Translations under genes and position numbers: made by a program | The notes under the pieces: model-generated | Databases searched by the model: none | What the model was told of the DNA's origin: nothing | The model's input: only the letters and a program-made list of their open reading frames with translations | Part shown: piece by piece, positions 35,802 to 43,751 of the stretch | Layout: each line of letters opens with the position of its first letter | Numbering within the stretch: position 1 is the stretch's first letter | NCBI RefSeq assembly: GCF_026240945.1 | Contig: NZ_JAPFPY010000001.1 | Span: 310,001 to 374,000, forward strand | DNA from: Mycolicibacterium sp. J2 | GTDB taxonomy: Bacteria; Actinomycetota; Actinomycetes; Mycobacteriales; Mycobacteriaceae | DNA length: 64,000 nt | Direction: 5' to 3'

Positions 35802-36901
35802 TCAGGCCCGTTTGCTGGCCCAGTCGTCGAGCACCGCACGGGTGTCCGGCCCCGCCGTCACCCGCTGCACGTAATGGCCCTCGGTCGTCGCAAATTGCGT
35901 GTGCGAGAGCTGACGCTGCGCCGCTTCGACGCCGAGACCGTCTCGGACCACAGTGGCGACAGTGCGCCGGAAGCTGTGCGGTGTCACCCACCGGAGGTGT
36001 TCGTGATCGGCCAAGGCCTCCCGGAGCGAACGTTGGTCAGCGCGATCAGACCGCCGTCCCGGTTGGTGAGCACCGGTCCGCCTGGCCCCGTCACCGCGTA
36101 CAGGTCCGTGAGCACGCGAACCCCGTATGCGGGCAGGCTCACCGTGTGGACGGGCGCTCCACCCTTCCGGCGATCTTGACGGTGCAGCGCTTTGCCGGCC
36201 ACCCTCCCGGCGTCCACCACGGTCCCGTTGACCGTGACCGTGGGCGGATCACCGAGCAGGTCGACATCCTGCCAGCGGATCGCGAGGACCTCGCCGGGCC
36301 GAGCGCCCGTCGCCGCGAGCAACTCGATGAACGCCAGGAGCATCCGCCCCCGCTGCGGCCCGGGCCCCTTCCGGGTGCAGAACGTCTCGACGGCGCGACG
36401 CACCTGCTCGAACTCCATCGCGGTTAGCGCTCGCGCTGGCTTCCGTTCGACCTTGGCCGTCCGGGTCTCCCTGATCGGGTTTGCCCCGATCAGGTCGAAC
36501 CGCACGGCGAGGGAGAACATGCCGGACAAGATCACGCGAAGGTAGATCCCCGGCGACGGTGGCAGCGACTTGAGGTAGGCGTCGGCGCGGCTGGTCGACA
36601 GCTCCGCGATCCGCAACGCGCCGAGTTGGCGGTCGCCGCGCAGTCTCCACGTGTCCCGGTACAGCGTTGCCGTGCGCTCTCCGATGCGGTCCTCTGCGAT
36701 CTTAGCAGGAATCCATGCCTCGAAGAGTTCGGAAAGTGTTGTGCGCCCGTTGATTACACCCGCGGGCTCACCGGTTGCTAGTTCGACCCGTATCCGTCGT
36801 TTCAGTTCGCGTCGGGAGTCCTCAGCTGACTTGCGGGACGATGCTTCGCGTTCGCGGAGCGTCCCGCTGTGGAGACGCACATATGTTGTTGTGTAGTACA
36901 T
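35802..36901 (-). pseudogene. int: Tyrosine-recombinase integrase, frameshifted
   Basis: The 305-residue first frame (36901 to 35984) has the SAM-like N-terminal domain (TTLSELFEAWIPAKIAEDRIGERTATLYRDTWRLRG) and the first half of the catalytic domain, with the active-site Arg in ATGARPGEVLAIRW. It ends prematurely; the C-terminal half continues in another frame (about 36030 to 35802): LREALADHEHLRWVTPHSFRRTVATVV contains the H-x2-R box, LSHTQFATTEGHYVQRV the second His and the nucleophile Tyr. The shift lies near 36015-36035 (net loss of one or two bases). All catalytic residues are present, so a sequencing error or programmed event is possible, but as read the gene is broken. Confidence 0.88.
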
Positions 36902-36957
36902 TTCGCCGCGCCGGGTCTCGCTGATCTTCCCGTGCTCCCCCGGGCGCGAGACGCTGC

Positions 36958-37476
36958 CTAGGCATCTGGGGAGGACCGATCAGCGGCGCTGCGGTAGTCG
37001 TCGATCAGGCCATCACGGTGCGCTTCGAGCGCACCGATGCGGGCGCGAATTTGGTCGACCCTCTCGCGGTCGGCACCCTTCTCGCACATCAGGTGCGCCC
37101 GTTCGGCCTGCTCCAGGTTGGCCCTCTGCAGCCTCAGAGCCTTTTCGACGCCGACCAGTTCCGAGGCAAGGCGGATACCCTCGTCCTTCGGGAACAGGTC
37201 CCGCGCCGGTATGTCTGTCAGGCCACCGGCACCGGTCCACCATCCGAGTACGTCGACCCCCTGCACCTCGACTCCCGGCAGGATCTCTACCTCGGCTAAG
37301 ACGTTGGGGACGAGCAGGGTAAGCGGTGAAATGTCAAGCGCAGCAGCGAGTCCGACGAGTTCCTGAACGGTGATGTCGCGTTCGCCGCCTTCGATCTTGG
37401 GCAGCGCGACGCGGTGCACCGGCCTGCCGAGTTCTCGAGGACCAGCCTGCTCAACATCCTGCCGGTGATCCTGCAT
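36958..37476 (-). CDS. Truncated XRE-type HTH protein (phage repressor-like)
   Basis: About 172 residues, in front of int on the same strand. Homology to the XRE helix-turn-helix begins only at ELGRPVHRVALPKIEGGERDITVQELVGLAAALDISPLTLL, i.e. from the recognition helix on; the residues before it (MQDHRQDVEQAGPR) do not look like the first two HTH helices. The C-terminal half (ALRLQRANLEQAERAHL through RARIGALEAHRDGLIDDYR) is a predicted coiled coil, as in actinophage immunity-type regulators. The 5' end overlaps the divergent capsid fragment by ~60 bp, so I infer that a rearrangement removed its N-terminus. Probably non-functional as a DNA-binding protein. Confidence 0.65.
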   Translation of the reverse strand: MQDHRQDVEQAGPRELGRPVHRVALPKIEGGERDITVQELVGLAAALDISPLTLLVPNVLAEVEILPGVEVQGVDVLGWWTGAGGLTDIPARDLFPKDEGIRLASELVGVEKALRLQRANLEQAERAHLMCEKGADRERVDQIRARIGALEAHRDGLIDDYRSAADRSSPDA

Positions 37477-38175
37477 GACTCCCCGCGCTTTCAGTTCCTC
37501 CGTCAAGGGATCACCGGACGGACGAACAATGCGGCAATCGTGCCGGAAGGCAGCGTGAAGCCGACCTCGCCGCTCGGCGTCGAGCTGGTCGACAACCTTT
37601 TGTCAACGATCGCGCACCTCAGCGAGTTAGTGCCCCGCTACTGGCTGCTGGGCAACGTCGCGTTGCAGCGGTTCGTGGGTGACGAGCTGCAGTACGGGCT
37701 GGCCCTTGCAATCGAAGAGATGGTCATCGCGGACATCAACGGCACCAGCGGGATTCAAACGCAGGCGTTCTCCACGTCGGCGCTGATGACGATCCGGAAG
37801 TCGCTAACGAAGCTGGAGGTCGCAGGGCTGGTCGACGGGGCCATCGTGCTGCACCCGACCGCGTGGGAAGGCGTCGAGCTGGCCCTCGCGTCGACCAACG
37901 CCGTCGAGCACATGGCCCTGCCCTACGACCCCGCCAGCAAGCGTCTCTACGGGGTGCCGGTGGTCGTGACGATCTCCGAAGCCCCGCTCGTCGCGCACGT
38001 CCTCGCCAACGATGCCGTCGTGCTCGACACCGACACCTTCGGGATAGACGTGCGGTGGTCGGAGAACAGCACCGCAGATTCGTTCTCCCGCAACGAGATC
38101 CACGCCCGCTGCGAGGGACGCTTCGCAACGTCCGTCTACCGCCCAATGGGCGTGGTGAAGGCCGCGCTGGCATAG
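37414..38175 (+). pseudogene. Truncated HK97-type major capsid protein
   Basis: The 253-residue frame matches the C-terminal two-thirds of actinophage HK97-fold capsid proteins: RTNNAAIVPEGSVKPTSPLGVELVDNLLSTIAHLSELVPRYWL, the GIQTQAFSTSALMTIRKSLTKLEVAGL block, LYGVPVVVTISEAP, and the end SFSRNEIHARCEGRFATSVYRPMGVVKAAL. The scaffold (delta) domain and the N-arm are missing: recognisable sequence starts at EFSRTSLLNILPV near 37430, exactly where the divergent repressor's homology also starts. No ribosome site precedes the frame's ATG. I read it as a capsid gene decapitated by a rearrangement. Confidence 0.8.
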
Positions 38176-38280
38176 GTCCGGGAAGCGGCGGGGCCGGTGC
38201 CACCGTGCCCGGCACCGGCCCCGCCGCAACCCCCAGCAGGCCCCACGCGGACTTCCCGCCTACAAGAACAGGATTCAGTG

Positions 38281-38478
38281 ATGGCAGCAGATACAGACCC
38301 GCCACCTCCGGCACCGGCCCCTGCGCCGGAAGTCCGGCAACAGCAAGACCCCGACGCTGACCACTTCGGTGCCGTCGCCGTCGCAGCCGGGCCAGACCGA
38401 TGGGGCGTCATGTCGCCTCAGCACGGCGGACACTGGGCCACCGACGCCGAGGTCAAGGACTGGGCCGTCAAGCAGTAA
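38281..38478 (+). CDS. Small Pro-rich phage-type protein
   Basis: 65 residues starting at ATG 38281 with AGGATTC upstream, about 100 bp after the capsid fragment on the same strand. The N-terminus is Pro/Ala-rich (MAADTDPPPPAPAPAPEVRQQQ); the C-terminal part (DRWGVMSPQHGGHWATDAEVKDWAVKQ) looks like a small folded or head-associated protein. Small ORFs after the capsid gene are common in actinophages and satellites. No function assigned. Confidence 0.55.
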   Translation: MAADTDPPPPAPAPAPEVRQQQDPDADHFGAVAVAAGPDRWGVMSPQHGGHWATDAEVKDWAVKQ

Positions 38479-38797
38479 CCCGAGCCCGACCTATCCCAGA
38501 CAGGCCCTCACACGACGGAGAGCGCATCAAACCCGTCTACCCCGTTCTGCACGCCCTTCCCGTCGCGCACCAGACCGCACAGAGGGGTATAGGGTGGCAC
38601 GCGCTAGCGCCGCCCCCAAGCGGCCTACCCCGCAGGTGGTGGGCCTCTCCCCCCGACAGCAGAAAATCGAATCATCGAGGCATCATGCGGGCGCCTGACC
38701 GGCTGATTCGCTACGCGGGGTGCCGTCATTTTCGTGCAAGGGGGTATCGCTCGGGCGGTAGGACTGCGGTCGCCTCAGCATCTATAAGGTTGTCCGA
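38479..38797. other. Mostly non-coding gap with a possible 34-codon fragment
   Basis: A frame from GTG 38594 to 38698 (VARASAAPKRPTPQVVGLSPRQQK, then ESSRHHAGA) has a correctly placed AGAGGGG and reads like the beginning of a phage protein (terminase-small-subunit-like start), then stops. I see it as a possible gene stub, not as a supported gene. Nothing else is recognised in the gap. Confidence 0.4.
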
Positions 38798-40063
38798 ATG
38801 GGTACCGAGGTGACCTACGACGAGTCTCCCCGCCCGCGTGTGCTGCTGGTAGGGACCAAGGATGTCAGCCTGATCGATGGGCTTGTTCCTACGTACGCGG
38901 TTGTTGACGGCGGCGCCACGCTTATGAACAGAATCCGGCCGGAAAGTTGGGACGCGATCATTTCGGTCGGCAGGCCAGGGCGCTGCGCACCGTTTCATCG
39001 AGTGCTGCAATTTGGCGGCAATCCGCACGACAGGGCAGAGGCTGCCTCCATGTACCGGGTGAATCGTCGCAACGTTGTCGGCACTGAGGTCATTCTCACC
39101 GAGGAGGCACCCGACGCCTTCCGCGATGAACTGAAAGCATCGGTTGTTCCCTTTGTACGTGGCTTGCCTCTGCCACGGAGAGCAATTGAGCCGCCGCTGA
39201 AGGCAGCAGCCGTAGACACCTTCATCCCGTTGGTAACCGATGCTGACGGAAATGCGTACGCGGCCATCTACCAGCCAATGGACGCGGCTCGCGAGGTGAT
39301 CTATCTGCCCGATGATCTTGCACCGAGCCGTCAGTGGGTGACCCTAGCGCTTGAACGATGGGCGGAAGAGGACCCCGACGCCTTCCCCGTCGTAGCTGAC
39401 TGGACGCACAGACCTGAATGGATGACGAGTGGGGAGCTAGCCGCCTTCGCGACGGTTCAGCGAACCGAGCATGAGCTGGCGATCGAAACGGAGCGGCTAG
39501 AGCGAGCTCTTCGGGATGCGCGACTGGCTCTGGATGAACAGCGGCTGCAATCGGAAAACGGTCAACGGCTGCTTCTCACGGGTACCGGCGACGATCTCGT
39601 TGATTGCGTCGCAGATGTCCTCCGGCAACTCGGGTTCGACGTCGAGGACCGCGACGAGACAGGGGCTCGGCACAAGCTTGAGGATCTCCGAGTCCGGGAT
39701 GGGAGCTGGACCGCAATCGGCGAGGTCAAGGGATACACCACCGGGGGGTCTACGAAGGACCTGCTGTCGCTGGGCCGCTTCAGCCGAGCCTATGAGCGCG
39801 AGGTAGGTAGCCCGCCGGACGCGCAGTGGTACATCGTCAATCAGTTTCGCAAACAGGATCCCGATCTGCGGAAGTTGCTTCTGCGAGGGCAGGACGAGGA
39901 CGTAGATGAATTCGCCAAGGACGGCGGTCTTGTGATCGACACTCGCGCCCTCTTCCGCATCAGTAGCGATCACTCAGCGGGCCGCATCGACGACACGGCT
40001 GCCCGCAAAATGCTGAAGTCTGCACGCGGTCGGCTCGAATACCCGGTAGTCGAGCAGAGCTGA
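38798..40063 (+). CDS. Predicted PD-(D/E)XK nuclease with N-terminal sensor-like domain
   Basis: A 421-residue protein unlike the phage structural genes around it. The N-terminal ~200 residues begin with a Rossmann-like start (RVLLVGTKDVSLIDGL, WDAIISVG) and have no recognised family. A coiled coil (~222-255, TEHELAIETERLERALRDARLALDEQRL) joins it to a C-terminal domain with LRQLGFDVEDRDETGARHKLEDLRV...GEVKGYTTG: Asp296, Glu309 and Lys311 fit the D-x(12)-E-x-K of PD-(D/E)XK nucleases, as in DUF3883/restriction-like folds. It sits at the cargo end of module A near att copy 2, a typical place for anti-phage genes. AAGG precedes ATG 38798. The defence role is inference. Confidence 0.7.
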   Translation: MGTEVTYDESPRPRVLLVGTKDVSLIDGLVPTYAVVDGGATLMNRIRPESWDAIISVGRPGRCAPFHRVLQFGGNPHDRAEAASMYRVNRRNVVGTEVILTEEAPDAFRDELKASVVPFVRGLPLPRRAIEPPLKAAAVDTFIPLVTDADGNAYAAIYQPMDAAREVIYLPDDLAPSRQWVTLALERWAEEDPDAFPVVADWTHRPEWMTSGELAAFATVQRTEHELAIETERLERALRDARLALDEQRLQSENGQRLLLTGTGDDLVDCVADVLRQLGFDVEDRDETGARHKLEDLRVRDGSWTAIGEVKGYTTGGSTKDLLSLGRFSRAYEREVGSPPDAQWYIVNQFRKQDPDLRKLLLRGQDEDVDEFAKDGGLVIDTRALFRISSDHSAGRIDDTAARKMLKSARGRLEYPVVEQS

Positions 40064-40112
40064 ACTGGCGAGCGGAGTACCTCGACCGCCTGCCCAAAGT
40101 TGCGCCACTTGC

Positions 40113-40598
40113 CTAGGCGGTGTCCGACTTGTACCACTTGCCAATCGTCGGCGGGTCATCGGTCTGCACCGAAAGGTGCGTTGCCCCCTCGTAGCCCCCG
40201 GCTGCGCCGCTGACATTGGCCTTACCGGTCACGCCGTAGATCCAGCCACGCAGGCTGAACGTCTCGCCGGTCGCCACGTCCTTGATCGAGAGGTCAGCCG
40301 GATCGAACTCGACCGAAGGGTCGCAGAGGTCGAGCCGCCACAGGGGAAGCGCGGCGATCTGCTCCAGTTGCTCCTTCACGGCTTCGGCGCTCGGAAAGCT
40401 GGGTCCGCTGGCGACTGGCTTGTCCATCCGGTGGATGGTGAACCGGCGATGGTCCGGAGCGGCGTCGTTGCCGAGCGTGCCCCCTGCAGACATAGTGACC
40501 GCGTATCCGAGCGGCTGAGCGATCTCGTTAAGCGCCTTGCTCGCGTCCAGGGTGTCGGTCATGTTCTGGAGGGTCTCCCGGTCACTCATGTCGTCCAT
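40113..40598 (-). CDS. Hypothetical protein of module A
   Basis: A 161-residue soluble protein, convergent with the nuclease gene. Features: acidic N-terminus (MDDMSDRETLQNMTDTLDASKALNEIAQPLG), a central segment RRFTIHRMDKPVASGPSFPSAEAVKEQLEQIAALPLWRLDLCDPSVEF and a Gly-rich VTGKANVSGAAGGYEGATHL near the end. No family recognised. ATG 40598 or ATG 40589 may start it. It could be an accessory or immunity partner of the nuclease, but convergent orientation gives no support for that. Confidence 0.6.
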   Translation of the reverse strand: MDDMSDRETLQNMTDTLDASKALNEIAQPLGYAVTMSAGGTLGNDAAPDHRRFTIHRMDKPVASGPSFPSAEAVKEQLEQIAALPLWRLDLCDPSVEFDPADLSIKDVATGETFSLRGWIYGVTGKANVSGAAGGYEGATHLSVQTDDPPTIGKWYKSDTA

Positions 40599-40838
40599 TC
40601 AACCGCTAGGACCGGACACCGCTCGGCGTGTCGGGATGCGTGTCGCGACGAATCGTGCGGCACAGGCATCGGAAACCGACTGCTGGTCCGTTCTTTGCAG
40701 GCGCTCCGTACTTTCCCCGCATAAACGCCTTTGAATTGCGGTGCACTTACCTGTATCGGCACGTATCAGCTACTTGCGAAACCACCTGCGGCTCAACACG
40801 TTACCGAACGACGTAAGACGACCAAAGACGGCACGGCT

Positions 40839-40879
40839 CCAAGCTGAATACGCGGGTTCGATTCCCGTCATCGGCTCCA
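40839..40879 (+). repeat. att copy 2 (boundary of modules A and B)
   Basis: 41 bp identical to the 3' end of tRNA-Gly (anticodon loop to CCA). The upstream sequence does not form the 5' half of a tRNA, so this is an attachment-site duplicate, not a second tRNA gene. Confidence 0.93.
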
Positions 40880-40948
40880 CGCTGAGCAGCTCAAATGCTG
40901 TTCGAAGCGTTCGACTAACCCATTTCGCTGTTACACGGTGCCACAAGT

Positions 40949-41058
40949 CGGTTGAGCGTGGCATTGGCCGCAATGAGGCAGCGACAATCCTTCGGGCGCA
41001 CCACTACCAATGTCGTGGGTCCTGCGTTCAAAGCCCGTGCGTCGTCCGCGCTCAACCG
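40949..41058. other. Structured non-coding candidate in module B
   Basis: Perfect 10-bp terminal inverted repeat CGGTTGAGCG (40949-40958) / CGCTCAACCG (41049-41058) enclosing 90 nt with smaller pairings (CCAC...GTGG) and a GTTCAAA element. It recalls a degenerate tRNA or tRNA-like end but a standard cloverleaf cannot be drawn. May be a small RNA or recombination site. Confidence 0.4.
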
Positions 41059-41104
41059 GACCGGGAGCGCTGAGGACGGATAAACCGCACCTCAGCTGCA
41101 CCGT

Positions 41105-41140
41105 CCGTCCCCAGACACCCTTAGGGGTGCCTGGGGACGG
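41105..41140. terminator. Strong hairpin downstream of the Septu-like operon
   Basis: Perfect 10-bp outer stem (CCGTCCCCAG with its complement), one mismatch, 5-bp inner stem (CACCC/GGGTG), TTAG loop. No T tract on either side. It could terminate the ptuAB transcript or a small RNA from 40949. Confidence 0.7.
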
Positions 41141-41301
41141 AACAGTACGAAAGGCCAGCGAGCAAGGCAAGGGTGGGGGTGCCCCCTATAACGCCCCGGC
41201 AGCGCCTCGACGAGCCACCGTAGCCTCTCTCCGTGATGATTAATGCGGGCAATTTATCGACGCTCCGCTCCTGTGCCTAAACGTTATGACCGTCGGAACC
41301 A

Positions 41302-41940
41302 CTATTCAACATTGATACCGTGATAAGCCAGTATCGGCTTGACTACCATCTGATATGGACCATCTCGGTAATCAACCACAATACTATCTAGTAATTCTTC
41401 CTTGACATCGGGATCCGTAGCTCGACTCCATAGGTCGATCAGGGTCATCACGTGCTCCAGCCTGTATTGCCGTTGATCCGTAAGGTCTTTTCGGTGCAGT
41501 TTAAGTTTGCGGATCGTCAAAACTCCTCTATCGGAGCCGGGCTTTGCGAACACCAGATGACCATGAAACACTATGTGCTCAGTTGGATCATCGACATAAG
41601 GGTTGAGCAGCGGTGTCGCATCAGAATAGAAATCTTTCTTTGCCCCATTACATTTCTCACAGGCCAGCGTTAGGTTATCCCACCGTACGACTAGCTCTGG
41701 GTATGCCTTTCTAGGGCGAATATGCTCGACGTGTCCGTAATGGACGGACAGCATGTCAGATTCACAGTATGCACAACGCCCGGAAGTTTCAACTACGAGC
41801 GTCGACTTGATTTCTTCTCGACGCCAGCGGGAGGGAAAGGGCCTTTGACCAGTACGGACGGCGTCGACGTATTCAGTCGTCCAAGCTTGTTCATTTTGTT
41901 CTAGAATCTCCGGTTTTGGACGCTTCACAAGAGGACGCAC
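41302..41940 (-). CDS. ptuB: HNH nuclease, PtuB-like
   Basis: A 212-residue HNH endonuclease of the PtuB/TIGR02646 type. Zinc-binding CAYCESD (~56) and CEKCNGAKKD (~93) flank the catalytic stretch YGHVEHIRPRKAYPELVVRWDNL, with the ββα-metal His in GHVEHIRPR. In Septu systems PtuB is the nuclease effector, bound to the PtuA ATPase. GTG 41940 overlaps the last base of the ptuA stop (TAGTG), so the two are translationally coupled. The symbol is by resemblance and operon structure; a retron-associated HNH is an alternative, but no reverse transcriptase is present. Confidence 0.82.
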   Translation of the reverse strand: MRPLVKRPKPEILEQNEQAWTTEYVDAVRTGQRPFPSRWRREEIKSTLVVETSGRCAYCESDMLSVHYGHVEHIRPRKAYPELVVRWDNLTLACEKCNGAKKDFYSDATPLLNPYVDDPTEHIVFHGHLVFAKPGSDRGVLTIRKLKLHRKDLTDQRQYRLEHVMTLIDLWSRATDPDVKEELLDSIVVDYRDGPYQMVVKPILAYHGINVE

Positions 41941-43271
41941 TATGTGGTGTCCTCTCCTTCGAGATAGATTTTCAGAGCAGTCGGCAGCTCATTCGCCAAC
42001 CCTTTTTCGCTGAGCCGCGTTCTTAGTTCCCGGATGGTCGCTTTACTAACAGGCCGGTTGACGAATTCTGACATAAGTGTATTGAATTCTTCCTCCGCCC
42101 ACACTGGCGCAGTACTGCTCAACCCTAAAACGTCAGTTAGCGTCTGTTCTGCAGACTGCGCCTTATTGACGAAATCAAGTACGGATGAATACACCAAGCC
42201 GTCGTTGCCATAATCAAGGACGTAGACACGCGCGTCGCGAGAAGCCGTAACAACGAATGGGCTATGGGTAGCGACTATAAACTTAACGTTCGGAAAAGCC
42301 TTCAATAGGTTTGGCATTAACGTGCGCTGCATGGCGGGATGGAGGTGATTCTCAGGCTCATCGATGCATACGGTGAACCGATCAGCTCCGTAAGTCAGGA
42401 GGAAGATCTGCCAAGCAAGGTCAAGTAGCGCATGCATTCCACCCGAGATTGCATCTATTGGATAGGTTCCAGTTTCGGTATCCAGCATTATCTCGGGCGG
42501 TATCGCAAAGAGCCGATTGAATCCTATGTGTTTTGGGGCGAGTATCCGCAGCACTTCTTGAAACCCCGACCAGATCCCCTTAGCTTCCGCATTGGGGCGC
42601 ACCGAAGTATTACCCTCTCCGTAGATAGCCGCCGCCAGTAACGCTTCCTTCAGCCGGAACATCGGCGACTTCTCAGTTCTGCGATTTACCTGCAATGACC
42701 GCAGTTCCGATATATATTCCTTCAGAATCAGCTCCGGGCCAACGAACCGGGATGGGATAGTTGTGATCGGCTTGTAGCTGTTCAGTGTTCGGTGGGACGT
42801 CAAGTAGAGCCCGTCTACCGACCTACGGAATGGATTCAAGATGGAGTACTGTATTGAGCTGCTCCTTTGCGCTATCCGTAACGAGGAAGTAGCTCCGTCA
42901 CTGTATCGAAGCCGCCCAATTTCGATAGACGGCGGATCATTCAAGGCCACATCAACATGAGTGTCGAGGAATGCGCGTTGATCCTCTGAAAGCTCGGTCT
43001 GGGTGACCACATACCGGCGGTTTGTCTCACGTAGATCAAGCGGGAAATCGCTTTGGTCAATCTCCTTTTCTCCTGGCGCAGCGATCAGGTCAGCCGGCCA
43101 GTCGAAATGCGTTGACAAAATATTCAGGATTGTTGTCTTGCCTGTCCCATTAGCCCCAGTCAATACGGTGATATCGCCACGCAAGTCTAGATCGAGAAAT
43201 GCATACTGCCGGAACCCGTATAAAGCAAGACGATCGAAGGTTCGCGGGCCGTGCGGCCGCTGGAAGCTCAT
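41940..43271 (-). CDS. ptuA: AAA/ABC-type ATPase, PtuA-like
   Basis: A 443-residue ATPase of the RecF/OLD/PtuA kind. Walker A ITVLTGANGTGKTTILN at ~34-50; an ABC-like signature AISGGMHALLDLAW at ~275; Walker B FTVCIDEPENHLHP at ~297; H-loop VATHSPFVV at ~330. The C-terminal ~80 residues have no TOPRIM domain, which separates it from OLD nucleases and agrees with PtuA, which relies on a partner HNH. Together with ptuB it forms a Septu-like anti-phage operon. Low GC and codon use differ from the chromosome, indicating recent transfer. ATG 43271 begins the family-like N-terminus TFDRLALYGFRQY. Confidence 0.82.
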   Translation of the reverse strand: MSFQRPHGPRTFDRLALYGFRQYAFLDLDLRGDITVLTGANGTGKTTILNILSTHFDWPADLIAAPGEKEIDQSDFPLDLRETNRRYVVTQTELSEDQRAFLDTHVDVALNDPPSIEIGRLRYSDGATSSLRIAQRSSSIQYSILNPFRRSVDGLYLTSHRTLNSYKPITTIPSRFVGPELILKEYISELRSLQVNRRTEKSPMFRLKEALLAAAIYGEGNTSVRPNAEAKGIWSGFQEVLRILAPKHIGFNRLFAIPPEIMLDTETGTYPIDAISGGMHALLDLAWQIFLLTYGADRFTVCIDEPENHLHPAMQRTLMPNLLKAFPNVKFIVATHSPFVVTASRDARVYVLDYGNDGLVYSSVLDFVNKAQSAEQTLTDVLGLSSTAPVWAEEEFNTLMSEFVNRPVSKATIRELRTRLSEKGLANELPTALKIYLEGEDTT

Positions 43272-43751
43272 ACTTCGAGATGGTAGATCTGCTTAGTGGC
43301 GAGCGCCACACTCCGCACCAGCCTCCCGCCCAACGGAGCAACTTCACCGATGCACTGCGTGTATCAGGTCAGTTTCACACCGATCTGGCAGCCGCTCGAC
43401 AACCTCCACCCTAACCGCTGGCGTGCCCGCGCTTCGATACGCCAGGAGGATTGTCACGTTCGCGGCGGGACCGCGAAACCGACCTCGCACATAACCCACA
43501 CATTTGTGGTTCCGTCAGGTTTTACCGAGGATGTCTCCCCCTGGCATCGGTGTGCGGGTACGACCACCGTTCCGACCTTCGCGCTCACCAACAGTTCCTT
43601 GTGGCGGCACGTCCAATGCCGAGTGTGACGCCGATGCCACAAGTTGGGGCGACATCCGCACGCACCCACCGTCGGATACAGGTGTACATCTTTGCGCCGG
43701 TAGACGAACGATGTGAACACGGACGGAAGTCAGTGAACGAACGGGATCGAG
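43272..43751. other. Long non-coding end of module B
   Basis: 480 bp upstream of ptuA with no supported gene. It should include the ptuA promoter. TGTGACGCCGATGCCACAAG (43624-43643) resembles a sequence near the other end of the module (40929-40948), so the two may be recombinase arm or excisionase sites. Confidence 0.5.

Larger units (their letters stand above)
35720..40879. mobile_element. Module A: tRNA-Gly-integrated phage-satellite remnant
   Basis: About 5.2 kb between att copies 1 and 2. It holds, in order: a frameshifted tyrosine integrase pointing at attL, a truncated HTH repressor-like gene, a truncated HK97-type capsid gene, a small acidic protein, a predicted PD-(D/E)XK nuclease, and an unknown gene. 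No terminase, portal, tail or lysis genes are seen. It resembles a decayed phiRv-type satellite carrying a cargo gene at the distal end. Confidence 0.85.
40599..41301. other. 703-bp gap holding att copy 2 and structured non-coding sequence
   Basis: No protein gene is supported. It contains att copy 2, then an inverted-repeat-bounded stretch (40949-41058) and a strong hairpin (41105-41140), described separately. The rest shows nothing recognisable. Confidence 0.6.

Noticed and set aside
40949..41058. A tRNA gene in module B
   Set aside because: The 10-bp terminal stem and GTTCAAA are suggestive, but no proper T arm, anticodon arm or D arm can be drawn in the ~110 nt.
41302..43271. OLD-family or Gabija-type nuclease system
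   Set aside because: The ATPase has no C-terminal TOPRIM domain and the partner is an HNH nuclease, not a UvrD-like helicase.
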